The notes: a model not told the origin generated them from the letters alone. Shown: positions 1-11,997, counted from the stretch's first letter. The stretch: DNA of 64,000 bases from Polydactylus sextarius (GCA_016801845.1 CM028910.1:10942629-11006628); one strand, 5' to 3'. Numbers and translations: made by a program.

Positions 1-2945
1 ATGTGGTGAGCCATGATCACTTGGCTAACCAGGCGCCCCCCAGGTGTTTAACATGCAATCAAGCATTAGCATTAGCATGATGGCTACCGAGTACTGTAAT
101 GAGGACAATTATCACCAGCCTCATTTTGAACCTATGATTAGACTAATGTCTGAGAAACACTGTCCTCCTCTGCTGTTTGTTAACTTACTCACCGTTTGAG
201 CTGCTGTTTTCTAGCAAGTCTCAGTGTCACGCTCACATCTCTTCAGGTCACTGGTGTGTGAGAGTGAAAAGGAGAAGCTCAGATTCGCTTGGAGAGAAGA
301 CGTTTTACACCACCTGTTAGTTTAGACCCCCGGGTCTCTGGGGCTCGACCCATCATAATAGGACCACCCGTCCTTTGCAGAAGTATTTGTTCAATACCAT
401 TCAACAATACCTACCAGAGCTGTGTTAAAAAAATACTGAAGCAAGGTAAATCAATATATAGGTTTGAGTTATAAGATCTAATTATCTAAACCTGGTGAGT
501 GTGGTCAGATTTACTCTCAGAAGTTTGCAACAGAAGTCTTTTTGTGTGTGTGTGTGTGTGTGCGTGTATGTTTGTGTGACTGTGGTGGGAAAGTGAACTT
601 AAATTCCTTTTTTCATCTAATGTGTCCAGCACACATACACACATGGCTTCCCTTCAAAGCTTGCACACATAAAAGTGTTTTCTTTTTCTGTAGAGATTAT
701 GTGAGCCGTGAATATTTTCCTGTTTTTCTCAACTGTACAACTATGTGCACATGATATAAGAATATTTATACCAAACTGGCATATCAGATATCAATAATTC
801 ACTTTTACTATATCAGCTTGTGTCATTTAAATAAAATACGCTGCAACAATAAAAACAAAAGCTACACTTTTAAGAAGCGTTCTACATCTTCATGAAGCAA
901 GAATGAAAGTGGAGCATGAACCAAGTTTTTTTTTTTTTTTTTTGGTAGCAGAAAAGTACTACGACTATGATTTGTTAATCAGGTGAAAGTAGCACAACAT
1001 GGAAAAAAGTACTGTACATTTACAGACAGTATGTTGATTCATTTGAGCTCTTGGCAAAATAAAAATGTCTGCTCAGTTCTACATCCTCCTCTCGTTTGTT
1101 GGATGTTTTCATTATCCAAAGTCTGTCAGAGTTAATTTGAAAGGCACATATTTAAATTTAATTAAATATAAACAGTCAAAGCCTGACTTGGAAGAAAAAA
1201 AATCCTTTATTGAAATCACAGGTGCACATGAGAATGCTGTCTGATCTTTTCTTGCAGAATCTGTCCAGGCATCGACAGCCAGCTCCATCTATCTGTGCAG
1301 CATTACCTTTCCAGCTGGGAAAATGAGCTGCATGTTTCTGCAGAGCCAGAGCCTGCGCTTTTCAGAACCACAGTTTTGGGTCCCTGGTTTTACGTAACAG
1401 CACCGTAGAAGCGGAAATTCCTGAAAGTGCAGCCTTGGGGTTTGCAGAAATGAATGCATGAATTTAAATTTTTGTTGATGCAGGATTAAACCAAAAGCAA
1501 CTGTTCTCACCTGCTTTGTAGCTTCTTTTGTCTATAGATACTGGACCAGATTGAGTATTAGTACTCAAGTCAGTCTGCAGGTCAGAAATGCAATGGAATA
1601 AAACATGGTCTTCTTCCATATCTTCATATCTTTTGAAAATTGATTGAGTTAGAGTGATTTTTTTTTTTGTTCAGTTTATCTTGAGAATATTAATGTTCAT
1701 TATTTATTATGCAGTCTGAGTCTTCATATGTTTATTCTGTTGTCTTAGTTTCGGTGAAGTGAAGCCCACTGTGTGCTCACGTTTGTGTAAATGTTAATGT
1801 TATTGTTATGTTATTGAACGAACTTTATAATTTTACATAAGAAATATATTTTGTTTTATTTTTAAAAAAATTATTTTCGGTGAAGCAAATGTGCTTGGAA
1901 ATTCAAATGAAGTATATGTAGTTGTCACATTCCCGCAAGTAGGAGCTGCTCTCTCCCATGTCATCCTTTTGCATCCTGAAAATCCTGAAAAACAGTCCTG
2001 AAAATACAACTCTAGTATCGTTTAAGGTGATTTGAAGGTATAATGATGACCAGAGTGTTAAGCTGGAATGCTAAGAGAGACATGGAAGTGATAATGTGAC
2101 AAAATGTGAACATTTTGAGTTAATATGATATTTTGTTAAAATGTTTTATGAAAACTGAAATATGTCTTAAAAAGACAGTACATGTGCAGTAACATGATGC
2201 TGGGTAAATATTAAGATGGACAGTGTTGACAGTACAGCAAATGTGACATGTGAATAGATTAGCTGAGGAGGATGCAGTGAGGACGAGCCACGTCTCCCGT
2301 GTCATCTTTTTGCTTTATATATTTTCAGCCACCTATACAACTGTTTACTGGCTCTGCAACCTGGTACCCGTTACACATTTCTAGCACAAATTTCAGAAAT
2401 GAATATATAATTAGAATATCAATGTTTTAGTTCTGCCAGAGTTGTGTCTGTAGCATTAAATATCAAAACAGATCAATTTGTTTGTGCTCTTTTACTTGTG
2501 CAGCATTGTTTGATCTGATATTTCTTGATTTGTCTCACAATTTTTCCGTAACAAATGAGGAAAATCATGATCTTTCAGCTAAAGTATCAAAACACTCTTT
2601 GCATGACACAGACTACTCTATATAAAATAATAAAAACATAGAACACAATTGTTCCTTTAACATCAGGAAATATCTAGATTTTTTTTTAAAGAAAAAAACA
2701 GAGAAAGACAAAAAATAGATTGTGTTGGAGTTTGACTTCTGAGTACTTGTCGTAATGCCTTTTTAAAGCTACTTAGAAGAATTACTGCGCAATACAGAAA
2801 CTGATAGGTCGGATCTTATAGGTCTTATCATGAGGAACTGAGGTAACAGAAAGTGTCAATAAACAGATTAAATGTGGTTTGGTTAAAGCAGATCAAAACC
2901 ATCTTATAAGTTCAGTGATACTTGAGGTTTGCTGTCCTAGCAGTG
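1..2945. other. Non-coding stretch, no gene recognised
   Basis: The block is AT-rich with short, stop-broken frames on both strands and no convincing splice-bounded coding segment. It holds a short TG tract near 543 and a poly(T) run near 926. The short motif TCTCCCATGTCATCC (about 1952) recurs in similar form near 2295. Nothing here resembles a protein family I know. Confidence 0.6.
543..567. repeat. (TG)n microsatellite
   Basis: About ten TG units, then a degenerate CG/TA-interrupted extension. Confidence 0.85.
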
Positions 2946-2976
2946 AAGCTAAACTGCTAAGACAGCAGTTTAGCTT
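2946..2976. repeat. Perfect 13-bp inverted repeat (hairpin)
   Basis: The arms AAGCTAAACTGCT (2946-2958) and AGCAGTTTAGCTT (2964-2976) are exact reverse complements with a 5-nt loop. An alternating purine-pyrimidine tract (about 2987-3022, GTGTGCGTGTGCACAC-like) follows almost immediately, a composition that favours Z-DNA. Not part of a repeat I recognise. Confidence 0.8.
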
Positions 2977-3256
2977 GCGTATATGGGTGTGCGTGTGCAC
3001 ACACGCGTGTGTGCGTGTGCATTCGTGTGAGCAGAGGCAGTTTGGGAATGCTGTCTTACTTATGTCTGGGAACTATCTTATTTCTCCTGACAGAGGTGAC
3101 GTCTACATATCACAGAAGCTGAGCTACAGTCTTGGATTCCAGACTTCTTTTTGTGTCCTTTCTTGTGGGCAGCAAGTGCTCCCGTTTGGCAGCCTCCACC
3201 TCCGCAATACTGGGCCACAGCATGCTCCGCCTCAGCTCTTTAGAGAGACCATAATA

Positions 3257-3710
3257 ATAATAACCTTTACTTAGCCAGGTTAGTCTCATTGAGATGTAGA
3301 ATCTCTTTTTCCTGGCCAAGATAGTCGCACAAACAAATAGACACAAAAAGACACAAAAAGGCAAAAATACATCTATTCAAATACAATTCAAAGTGCAATC
3401 CAGACCTGAAAGAACTAAAATACCATCAATTAAAACATTTGCAGGTATGGATAGACACTTATTGTATGCCTTTAACATAACCTTTAAAATCATGTAGGGA
3501 GATTAGACACTGTAATTTGAGTGTTTTCTGTAAATCATTCCAGGTGCAGCAAACATGAAAGCGTTTTTGAACAGCTCTGTCCAGGCTTGGGGTACATTCA
3601 ATGTCCTGAGACCTTAAACCATAAGTGCTCTGTTTAAAAAAAAATAAATTCAGAAATGTAAGATGGCAGCCTGCTAATGATGGCCTACATGACCTACCAT
3701 ATAATCTAAC
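3257..3710. mobile_element. Dispersed repeat fragment (class uncertain)
   Basis: The segment with CTTTACTTAGCCAGGTTAGT, CTCATTGAGATG and CTCTTTTTCCTGGCCAAGA, followed by A-rich DNA and a GAACAGCTCTGTCC/GGGGTACATTCAATG block, matches from memory a sequence scattered through many fish genomes. It has no intact ORF and I cannot assign a superfamily. Both ends are approximate. Confidence 0.5.
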
Positions 3711-4952
3711 AGATGTTTTTTTTTTTTTTTAAATAAAAAAAAAAAATTACACAATTACACACCTGCATCAAGAAATCAAATGTTTTAATTTTTATAAAAG
3801 AACTAAAATATTGGATTGATATTATAGATATATCTTATACTAAGTCAACAAATACAATTAGCTGCCACTGAAATTTATGACACAACCCAATTGAAAACCT
3901 CAAGGGGACAGTTTCTGTAAGAAAGTAGGATGTGAAACTAAAATTAAACATATGTGTGACAAAAAGATTATTTGTCAGAGCAGTAATGACTTGAGACAGC
4001 TAATATCAGTATAACCACTGAAGCTAGTCGGTGTCACATCTGCATGGCTCCGGGGCCATAAAGCTTTGTTCCCATATGTGATTTTAGTTAAACCTGCAGT
4101 TCTATCTGATCTATCGTGATCGTGACCATCACAGGAATGTCTGTTCTCATGTCTGTTGGCTTTTTTATTGTCATTTTTCTTCCCTCTTAATAAACATATA
4201 ATTTGCACGGTTGATTGATGATTTTTACATTCCCTGTTCCCTTGTTTCTGTGTTCAATTGATAAACCAGTCAGTCCTCTCAGCCCCGTGGTTCCCATAAA
4301 AGTGATGGGCTACCGGTGAAGACCCTGTTCCACCAAGCAAGGCCCTCACTGTATTTCCCATTACTGGACTCCAGAAGCTCACATCAGAAGAACCTGTTCG
4401 TTCTCTGTCTTCACATCCTCCATCACCTCCTTGTCTTCTCTTCTTTAGCATGTGAAAACTGTATTTTGCATCCTTCAGAACAATTAAAATGATGCTTGTG
4501 CTAAAGATATAAGGGGGACATACTTAAGTCTAGACTGAGAAGTGATGTAACAGAAGTTTCTGCTTCACTCTGGTCAGTAAGCTATGTATTTAACTCCACT
4601 GTGAAAAAAAGGACAGGTTATAGTAGCTACTATTTTCAGTAAATCTTAAAAGCTTTTCTTTGCAGAGCTCAGTCACCTTTGATCCACTGTGATTGTTCTG
4701 AGCAAATGTCCAGATACCCTTTTCATCCCTCACTGGTTGGTAATAGGATACAGCAGTCACTACCTCGCAAAGTGTATTTTCCTTTATTTTTGCCAAACTC
4801 AAACAAATAAGTCTGCAGAAGCCACAAGCTATGAACTGACATCATGAATTGCATTTGATTTATATAACACATACATCTTTCTAATAAAGAAATGATTGTA
4901 GCTTGGCTCTTCACTTAAAAGAACTGAAATATTCTTTTACTATGATGCTGGT
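3711..4952. other. AT-rich non-coding DNA
   Basis: Begins with poly(T)/poly(A) runs at 3717-3746. There are short minus-strand open frames around 4254-4451 and 4590-4802, but I see no splice-bounded or recognisable domain in them. A plus-strand AATAAA occurs near 4188 without an associated gene. Confidence 0.5.
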
Positions 4953-5216
4953 TTATGAAAGAAAAAACAGTGTCGACTGATGTCCTGTTTCCTTCAGCAG
5001 AATCTTAATGACTTCTTCATTTCTTTGGTATCTCCGGGGGTTGCCTTTGACCATCAGTCTCATGAACCACACATTCAAACTGGTCTTATGACGTGATAAC
5101 TTCAGAATAATGTTACCTTTGGTGCCGCATGACAGACACAGAGGCTCCTCTGAGAAAGCCACAGCTTTGATCGTGAAATACCAATAGCGTTCTTCGAAGC
5201 TGTGAGTGTCACCATA
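4953..5216 (-). other. Unidentified minus-strand open frame, possible exon or gene relic
   Basis: Reading leftward from about 5216, the frame stays open for about 88 codons and ends at a stop at 4953-4955. It begins with residues like YGDTHSFEERYWYFTIK, has a Cys-x-x-Cys (LCLSCG) and a basic C-terminal half (RHKTSLNVWFMRLMVKGNP). Composition looks protein-like rather than low-complexity. A stop lies immediately upstream in frame and I found no good acceptor that rescues it, so this could be a last exon, a decayed relic or chance. I do not recognise the family. Confidence 0.25.
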
Positions 5217-5496
5217 GATGCATCAAACTTATGACCAATTACATCATGGTTCCCAATAATGGTCTAATATATATACTCTCAAGCTTGTAGCATTTCACAT
5301 CAAATTTGGAGAAATTTCAATCTAGATTAGATGTCTGTGCCTACACTTTAAATGTTGCAGTCATATTATGTGTTTAAACTACATCCACCATATTCATTTA
5401 AATAGATACTGTCTAAAAATTTTGCCTTATATTGTAAAAATATATCTCATGTCACACAATGGAAGTGAAAGAGGTGGCCTTCTTATCACTGTGCTT

Positions 5497-5570
5497 TGTG
5501 GTCACCTTGTTGCATATGCAAATTACATCGGCACTTCCTTCTCTGCCTCTTCTCTGAGGAAGTATTTAAA
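5497..5570 (+). promoter_or_regulatory. Proximal promoter of first granzyme-like gene
   Basis: In order: a RUNX-type TGTGGT (5497-5502), a perfect octamer ATGCAAAT (5516-5523), an ETS-type ACTTCCTT (about 5533-5540) and a TATA-like TATTTAAA (5563-5570), 65-72 bp before the ATG. The same elements occur in the same order at 11859-11940 before the second gene, and that conservation is the main support. Factor names are inferred from motif identity only. Confidence 0.6.
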
Positions 5571-5634
5571 TGATGAATTTGTCTGTAATGTGTGCCACTG
5601 TTCTTTAGTAGCTCAGCAGGACTGTGATCTCACC

Positions 5635-7333
5635 ATGTCTATCCACTGGGAACTGGTTTTACTGGTCCTTGCACTGTCTCTTGATGGTCAAGGTAAGCTG
5701 CTTTTTTTTTAGTTTTACTTCTTCCATACTATAGTTAAATGAGAAACTACCTACCACATTGAGGAACATGTTGCACATGATTATGAATCTATGTATTTTA
5801 ATCCGTGTCTTTGATCAGCTATTAAAGACATCAATAAGATCAATGGTTATCGATTTATTATTTCCCAGTCCATACAGGGAAAATCTATGGAGGCCATGAG
5901 GCTGTACCACATAGCAGACCATACATGGTGCTTCTGGTGCGGTACATGGAGGACGGCAATCAAAGTCACTGTGGTGGCTTCCTGGTGAATGAGGATTTTG
6001 TGATGACTGCAGCTCACTGCACAGCGAAGTGAGTGTAACACACTTTACGATCGTTTACAACGAATTCTAAATCCAGCAACATTGTAATATGATAAATCAA
6101 AACATATATATACTCCCTGAGGTTTATGTAAACTACAACATAAAGTGATCTGTTTTGTCCCAACTACCATTTTTAGTTCCTTTACTTTTGTCATTTGCAG
6201 GTCCTATAGAGTTTTACTAGGACTTCACAAGTACCCTAATCTTACAGGAGTACAGCAAATAGATGTGGTCGAAATTTTCCCAAATAATGACTACAATAAA
6301 AGTGATTACAGAGATGACATCATGCTTCTTAAGGTGAGAAAGCCCTCATAATTCAAAGCAAAAACACTGCATTATTGACTTATATGTTTACTGGGTTTTG
6401 TTTACAATTCCATGAATTGAAAATGTTCTGTTTAATACATAATGGTTTAGTGTGTAGACCCTCTCACCACCCTCCTTATGAGTATATTGATGAACCTACA
6501 GCAACTTTCACGACTGTCAGGTACAAAAAAAAAAAAAAATGCAAAAGGCCTCTATAGAGCCAGTGTGTGGTTTTTTTATTCAGTGCTGCTTTAAAATCAT
6601 GACAGTGCATTATAGTGGATCAGCTCCTTATGCAAATATAAATGGCTCATTCTGAGGTAATGAATATGCAACAATAATTAATAATAGTTGATTCTATACC
6701 AATGATAACTGAATTTTTAAAACTCTAAACAGATACCCCTAAATCCGGCACACAGGATGTCTTAAATACTGTATGATTCATATCACTGAACAATACATCA
6801 TCAAATCATCATTAATTTGATCAAATATGATTAATTTGAATTTGCATTTCTCCCTTTTCCTTAAGTTGAGCTCCAAGGCCCATTTCAACGAAAACGTGAA
6901 ACCCATTGATATCGCAGATCAAGGTGATGGAGTGCCAAAATCTTGCATTGTCTCTGGCTGGGGAAATAGTGATAAAAATATAATTTACATGTCTCAGGTC
7001 CTCATGGAAGTCAATGTAACACTCATTGACAGTAAGGTGTGCAGCATAAATAATTTGTACTGCTCTGAGGGAGAGAGTGGACCAGCTGAGGTATGTACAT
7101 TTATGTAACGCAACATGGACAAAGTTAATTTGGTCAAGTATTATAATAAATTCTTCATTAACTGTTGTTATTTCCAGGGCGACTCTGGTGGACCACTGGT
7201 CTGTGAGAATGGAAAAGCTTATGGGATTGTGTCCCACAAGTACATACCAGTGACAGGTGGACCAACTATGTATTTGTACACTAAGATACCTGACAGCAAG
7301 AGCTGGTTAAAACTGGCCATGAAAAGTGTGTGA
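5635..7333 (+). CDS. Granzyme / mast-cell-protease-like serine protease, copy 1
   Basis: Five exons: 5635-5692, 5869-6028, 6201-6333, 6866-7090, 7178-7333; all introns GT-AG, phases 1, 2, 0, 0 as in granzyme and chymase genes; 243 aa, close to granzyme length. Residues 1-19 form a hydrophobic signal peptide. The mature chain should start at Ile25 (IYGGHEA) after a short propeptide ending in Lys24. PHSRPYM (33-39) is a granzyme hallmark. Catalytic His69 (TAAHC), Asp112 (DDIMLL) and Ser195 (GDSGGP) are present. Cysteines 54, 70, 144, 176, 183 and 201 fit the three-disulfide pattern lacking the 191-220 bond. Sequons: Asn86, Asn105, Asn167. By backward alignment from Ser195 and Tyr-Thr-Lys, the S1 positions read Gly189, Lys216 and Tyr226, which is atypical. 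Expected to be a secreted or granule-stored protease of leukocytes. Subfamily name and substrate are not determinable here. Confidence 0.93.
6444..6766. mobile_element. Teleost dispersed repeat in intron 3 (MITE-like)
   Basis: The interval holds GCAAAAGGCCTCTATAGAGC, ATATAAATGGCTCATTCTGA and CCCCTAAATCCGGCACACAG, matching from memory a short element very common in teleost introns. The ends TTTAGTGTGTAG and CACACAGGATGTCTTAAA are roughly inverted, suggesting a non-autonomous DNA transposon. Intron 3 of the second gene is only 133 bp and lacks it, so it probably entered copy 1 after the duplication. An internal A15 run lies near 6525. Confidence 0.65.
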
Positions 7334-7533
7334 TGAAACTTAAATGCATGTAACACTTGATGGCTCAGAACACATTTGAATTTCAGTATTTTTGCATAGT
7401 ATTACAGAACATAAGCGCTAAACTATGAAATGTAATATCACTGACCTCAAGTCTAGACTTACTCGCTTTTTATATAGATTTAATCAAAGTATGCTTTGGT
7501 ATATCCAGTTCCATATGGTTGAGTCTCTGTATG

Positions 7534-7544
7534 AATAAAATAAA
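7534..7544 (+). terminator. Poly(A) signals of copy 1
   Basis: Two overlapping AATAAA hexamers (7534-7539 and 7539-7544), about 200 nt after the stop codon and just before the block homologous to the second gene's 3' flank. Confidence 0.6.
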
Positions 7545-7609
7545 TGAAAAAGAAGATATTGCCTCCTTGTGGACAAAGTTCATTGATGCAATAAGAACAG
7601 ATTCACTGT

Positions 7610-7880
<271 letters not shown>

Positions 7881-7883
7881 TCA

Positions 7884-7920
7884 CTTTGTGATGGGCACAA
7901 AGTGTGTGCCCATCACAAAG
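7884..7920. repeat. Perfect 16-bp inverted repeat next to the TA tract
   Basis: CTTTGTGATGGGCACA (7884-7899) and TGTGCCCATCACAAAG (7905-7920) are exact reverse complements around a 5-nt loop, starting 3 nt after the TA tract ends. No counterpart is visible in the homologous flank of the second gene. Confidence 0.9.
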
Positions 7921-8280
7921 CATTTACCCACCATATTTACATAATGAATTATCTGTACCTTCAGTATGAGATTCTCTATCTTGTATACAATTTACAACTC
8001 TCATAGTGGATTCATTTTTATGAAGGTGAAATTATCAAACACACTGAGACCCTCGATTTAAGTGTGTTTGTTTGTCGATGTGTGAATGGTATAAATTTAT
8101 TTTAACTATTTATTTTTTTCATTTTTGATGTTTTAAGCAGCACTTTTTGCTTTGGAACTGTGGAACAAATTCAACAACTGTATTAGTTTGACTTGAGCAC
8201 CACCATGAGATGGCTTTAGTAAATACATATTTCTTTATACACAAACACTGTATATATATTTACACATACTGATTCATGCT

Positions 8281-9681
8281 GTAAAAACATTATTTGGTAG
8301 CACTTAATATTTAAGTTGAATAAATTCAACCTTTTGGCCTATTTGCTAAAAGCATACTGTGAATGGTAATTAAAAAAAAACCCTTTTGATTTTACTTATT
8401 ATGTTATTTACATTGCAGTATATCGGGTGTTTTAATTTTTTTTTTTACATGAAAATATATAATTTTTACATATGTGTACTGTACATATTCAAAATATGCG
8501 CTTATTTTTACACAGGTAATTACTTTTCACCAGTAAAGTCAGGCACCTTTTTAAGAGTTTTGCAAGTTAAAAGTTTTTGTTTGTTAGTATCCAGTTGAGG
8601 AAGAAATCTCAAATGTTAAATGATGTATTCACTTTGCAAACACCTCAAGATGTAGTTCTTTTAATGGACACTAGATGCTGGCCTAACGGGCCTAATCTAC
8701 TGCTCTTAGGTGTTTTCAGTCTTCAAATGAAGTGTGTTATCCTCTGTTAAACTAGAAATCCATTTACATGATCACGCAGCAGCAACAAAACCACATTTCC
8801 AATCCCCACAATATTTAAGCAATACATTTTTTCTTTTGCTTTTTCCGGCCACTTATACCCAAATGTGTTTTTGCATTTCAAATGTACCACTGCTATAATG
8901 CACTGTATGCATAAATAAGATTAATACAATTTTGCTTATCTATTCAGTGTTTTTCTTCAAAGATTCACAGATAACTAATGGTTTGACGCTGCAGTTTCAA
9001 AACTTAGGCAGAGGAAATAGTGCATGATACTATCTATGCTGCAAACTAATGTGGGAAAGCAAGCATCTAGATATACAAAACTATTTATTTCTCTAAGTCT
9101 TGTAGAAAGCATGTTCCTTGTAGTATTAGCTCATGCCAGTGAGAACACCTCAAGCCAACAGAATGATATTGTCGATGTTTTGATGGTTTTTTTATTGTGG
9201 CATCTGATAGAAAGTAACCAACACTAACCTAATCATCATCAGCCCACAAGCATCTGCTATTAAATGTCACTGAATCTCTGAATCACTGCAACTCTGTCTC
9301 TTCATGGCAAGTTCTTCCTTACAGCTATTAAGCAGTCATCAAGTAACCCCCTGCAATATGTGTGAGATAAAGGAGACATGACAAGATGACCACCAAGCTG
9401 TGTTTCTGTGTGATGCTTTAACAAGTTGTACATGACAAAGGCATTGTTTGTGGACCTTGGCAGTAAGACAACGTCCACCACTTTGAAAAATGACATTTGT
9501 TAATTTTCTTACAACCACTTCACACTATGGCTTAAGAAATCATGGCCTAAGTAACATATATCAACACCCTTAAATGTGCCTCTCCCACCTCAACGAAGTA
9601 TTGAAAATGGGTGAGTGGAGAGTGATTTCTGATAGTTGATTAGATGTTAATAAATTGTTCCCTTGTGACTCTAGTGCAACA
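8281..9681. other. AT-rich intergenic DNA
   Basis: No gene recognised. The segment near 8988-9040 (GCTGCAG, then GGCAGAGGAAAT and CTATCTATGCTGC) resembles 10577-10635 (GCTGCAG, then TGCAGAGGAAAT and ATATCTGTGC), an old short duplication. Short open frames at 9024-9227 and 9302-9496 have no family resemblance. Confidence 0.5.
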
Positions 9682-9726
9682 CCTATGACTTTAACGATGA
9701 TCTGGATGAGAAAAGATGATATTAAT
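9682..9726 (+). pseudogene. Possible decayed exon 3 scrap of a granzyme-like gene
   Basis: The sequence reads PYDFNDDLDEK and then, after a +1 shift, Asp-Asp-Ile, resembling the stretch before catalytic Asp102 in the intact genes (which end DDIMLLK). It has no usable splice sites and the MLL part is lost. Position, orientation and distance to the exon 5-like scrap at 10023 fit a third, dead copy between the two live ones. Weak alone. Confidence 0.25.
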
Positions 9727-10022
9727 AAATGAAATAAATCAATTAAGTAATTATCATCTCATAAATATGTGTGAATCAACACAGTGAGCACTCTCTACAT
9801 GAGTCATCACTGATTTCTGGAGACAAGGCCTAAAAGTAGATGCGTACATGTTAATCATCAACAACTGAGCAGGAAATTACAAGTGGTATTCTAAATCCAC
9901 ATTTGTAGTATGATCTTTTTTGACCTCTGTTTCCATAGTCGTAGTTGAAGGTACATTGCAACAAAAATAGCAACTGATAATTCAATCATTGTTGTTGAAG
10001 CAGTCAGTGTGAATGAACCCCT

Positions 10023-10070
10023 GGCAAGAACTTTTGTGGTCCACTGATCTGCAAAGATGAAAAGGCATCA
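10023..10070 (+). pseudogene. Decayed exon 5 scrap of a granzyme-like gene
   Basis: Codons 10038-10067 read GPLICKDEKA, matching the start of exon 5 in the intact genes (GDSGGPLVC followed by a short polar run). The upstream part keeps a Gly codon, but the codons for Asp194 and Ser195 are replaced, so the active site is gone and stops follow. I found no exon 1, 2 or 4 counterpart nearby. Likely a relic of a third tandem copy. Confidence 0.45.
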
Positions 10071-10890
10071 AATGAAATGTCAACATTGGATTATGTGAGA
10101 TCATGTTTGTCAGATTAGACAGGTGGAGATACCTCAATGTTAAAAGCTACACATTTGTGTCACATTTACCACCATCAAAGCCAAAGCTGTAGGTCAGCAC
10201 AGGTCATACGAAAGCTACGTTCACAGTTTCTCAAGGATGGTGAAGGCAGTGGGCTTTTTTTTTTTTTATCTCATATGAAGAACTTTTTGTGGACTCACTT
10301 GGGAATCACTTTTCTCTTTTTGTTCACCGATAATCCACAAACATCTTCACTTGCATTAACAATGAATACTCGTTCACATAACTAGTAATACAATAAGCTA
10401 ATAACCTAACTTTCATACTTGAATGCTTTGGTATGTGGAACTATGTGAAAACTCTGTGAAATTCTGTGAAAGCATTAGAGATTTGTGAAGCATGAAATTA
10501 ATTTTCTTCGCTGAACATATATATGACTTAAAACTGGGCATCAAAGAGTTATGAAAGAATGATTTTTAGTGATATGCTGCAGCTTTACAGCTCATGCAGA
10601 GGAAATGGCATTGATAATATCTGTGCTTCCTGTTCATTACAAACAAGTCAAACGGATGTGGACAAGCTATACCCTGACACACCACCAGAGTAGATTAGAT
10701 TGAGACAAGAATTTCATGAAAAGGTGATGTATCAAAGAATTAAAATAAATAAACAAATAAATGCATCAGGGGACTACAAATGATAACAGTTGGGACTGCA
10801 GTTTCCCTGTGGGCAGGGATAGCAATGACAGACGACGTTCCTCTGAGGAATGCAGTTGTCGAAAAGGAGCATAAGCTTGTATGTTTGAGT

Positions 10891-11821
10891 TCAAGTACAT
10901 GGTGCAGCCCCAGAAGTCACTCTGTTGGCAGCACAAGTAAGTTTAATTCGATCTTGGCAGCCACAGGCAGCCAGAGGAGGTCTATGAACAGCATGTGCCC
11001 TTTTAGGCTGATCAGACTTTAGGCATGCTGCTGCATTCTGGACCATCTGTAGACGTTTCACTGTGCACCAACAGAGGCCCGCCAGAAGGGCATTGCAACA
11101 GTTGAGGGAGGAGATAACCATAGCCTGTACCATGTGTCATATAAGGCCTGATTTTTTTTGTAAGAGTGTTTTCCTGTGGAGTGCAAAGTCACCGTGACTG
11201 TCTTGGAAAAGTCTTGTAACTTTGGCTAAGATAAAAGACAAACAGCCATTTTAGATGTTGATGATGTTATGGATGGGCGTGAGTGGTTATGATGACTAGG
11301 ACTCAGGTCTTGGTTAGATGTGGCTTTACTTCATGAACCAGTATATAATCCGGGTCATGTCGTGGGAATGACAAATAAAATTAAGTGTCTTCTTCATATC
11401 ATTATTACAAGAAGTAATGTGTGGCAGTGCATACAGCAAAGAAAATGGGCCCCAATACGAACCTTGGGGCATCTCTGAGGAAAGAGGCTGTGATTCAAGG
11501 ACTTCTGTTCTTGCGATGTCACATTGGAGTTCCCAGTAAAATAGGATTCAAACCATGAGAGGACTTTGCTCAAAATGTCCATATCAAAGAGCACAGACAG
11601 CAAGATGTACTGGTTCATTGTATAACGGGCTGCGTATCAATAAGTTGGATCAGAACTGAGAACTGAGTTGCAGCTCTAACTGCTTCTCTCACAGTCGTCA
11701 TTGCTATTTCAGTGGAGAGACCAGTCTTTTGCTGTAATGTGGGTTTATGAAAGTGAAGTCTGTAGAACAGAAGTCTGATTACATAATCAATTTTTTTGGT
11801 AGCTCGGGGGTCACATTTCAA
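10891..11821 (-). mobile_element. Broken LINE reverse transcriptase (L2/CR1-like), minus strand
   Basis: Three minus-strand frames together resemble the C-terminal half of a non-LTR retrotransposon reverse transcriptase. 11821 to about 11625 has STEIAMTTV with SVLIQLID (like the STE-A/SVLLLLD region). 11618-11394 has ILLSVLFDMDILSKVLSWFE and a decayed GVPQG-like region. 11133-10891 has SSLNCCNALLAGL, LQMVQNAAA and QPKRAH. The YADD catalytic box is not visible, and frameshifts and stops break the ORF, so the element is dead. Clade assignment from memory is tentative. Its right end lies about 40 bp from the promoter of the second protease gene. Confidence 0.8.
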
Positions 11822-11858
11822 AAGTCCTGTAGAGGTGATAAAGGCCCCTCCTTCTGAA

Positions 11859-11940
11859 TGTGGTTCAAAGCCACATTATTTGAATATGCAAATTTTTCAG
11901 ACACTTCCTTCTCTCTCTCTAATACAAGGAAGCATTTAAA
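11859..11940 (+). promoter_or_regulatory. Proximal promoter of second granzyme-like gene
   Basis: RUNX-type TGTGGTT (11859-11865), octamer ATGCAAAT (11886-11893), ETS-type ACTTCCTT (about 11903-11910) and TATA-like GCATTTAAA (11932-11940), 58 bp before the ATG. The order and spacing match the first gene (octamer to ATG 119 bp there, 112 bp here). The leader between TATA and ATG is also visibly homologous. Confidence 0.6.
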
Positions 11941-11997
11941 GACTGAACCTGTCACACATGTACCACCATTCTTGAGGAGCTTAGTCAGACTGTGACC

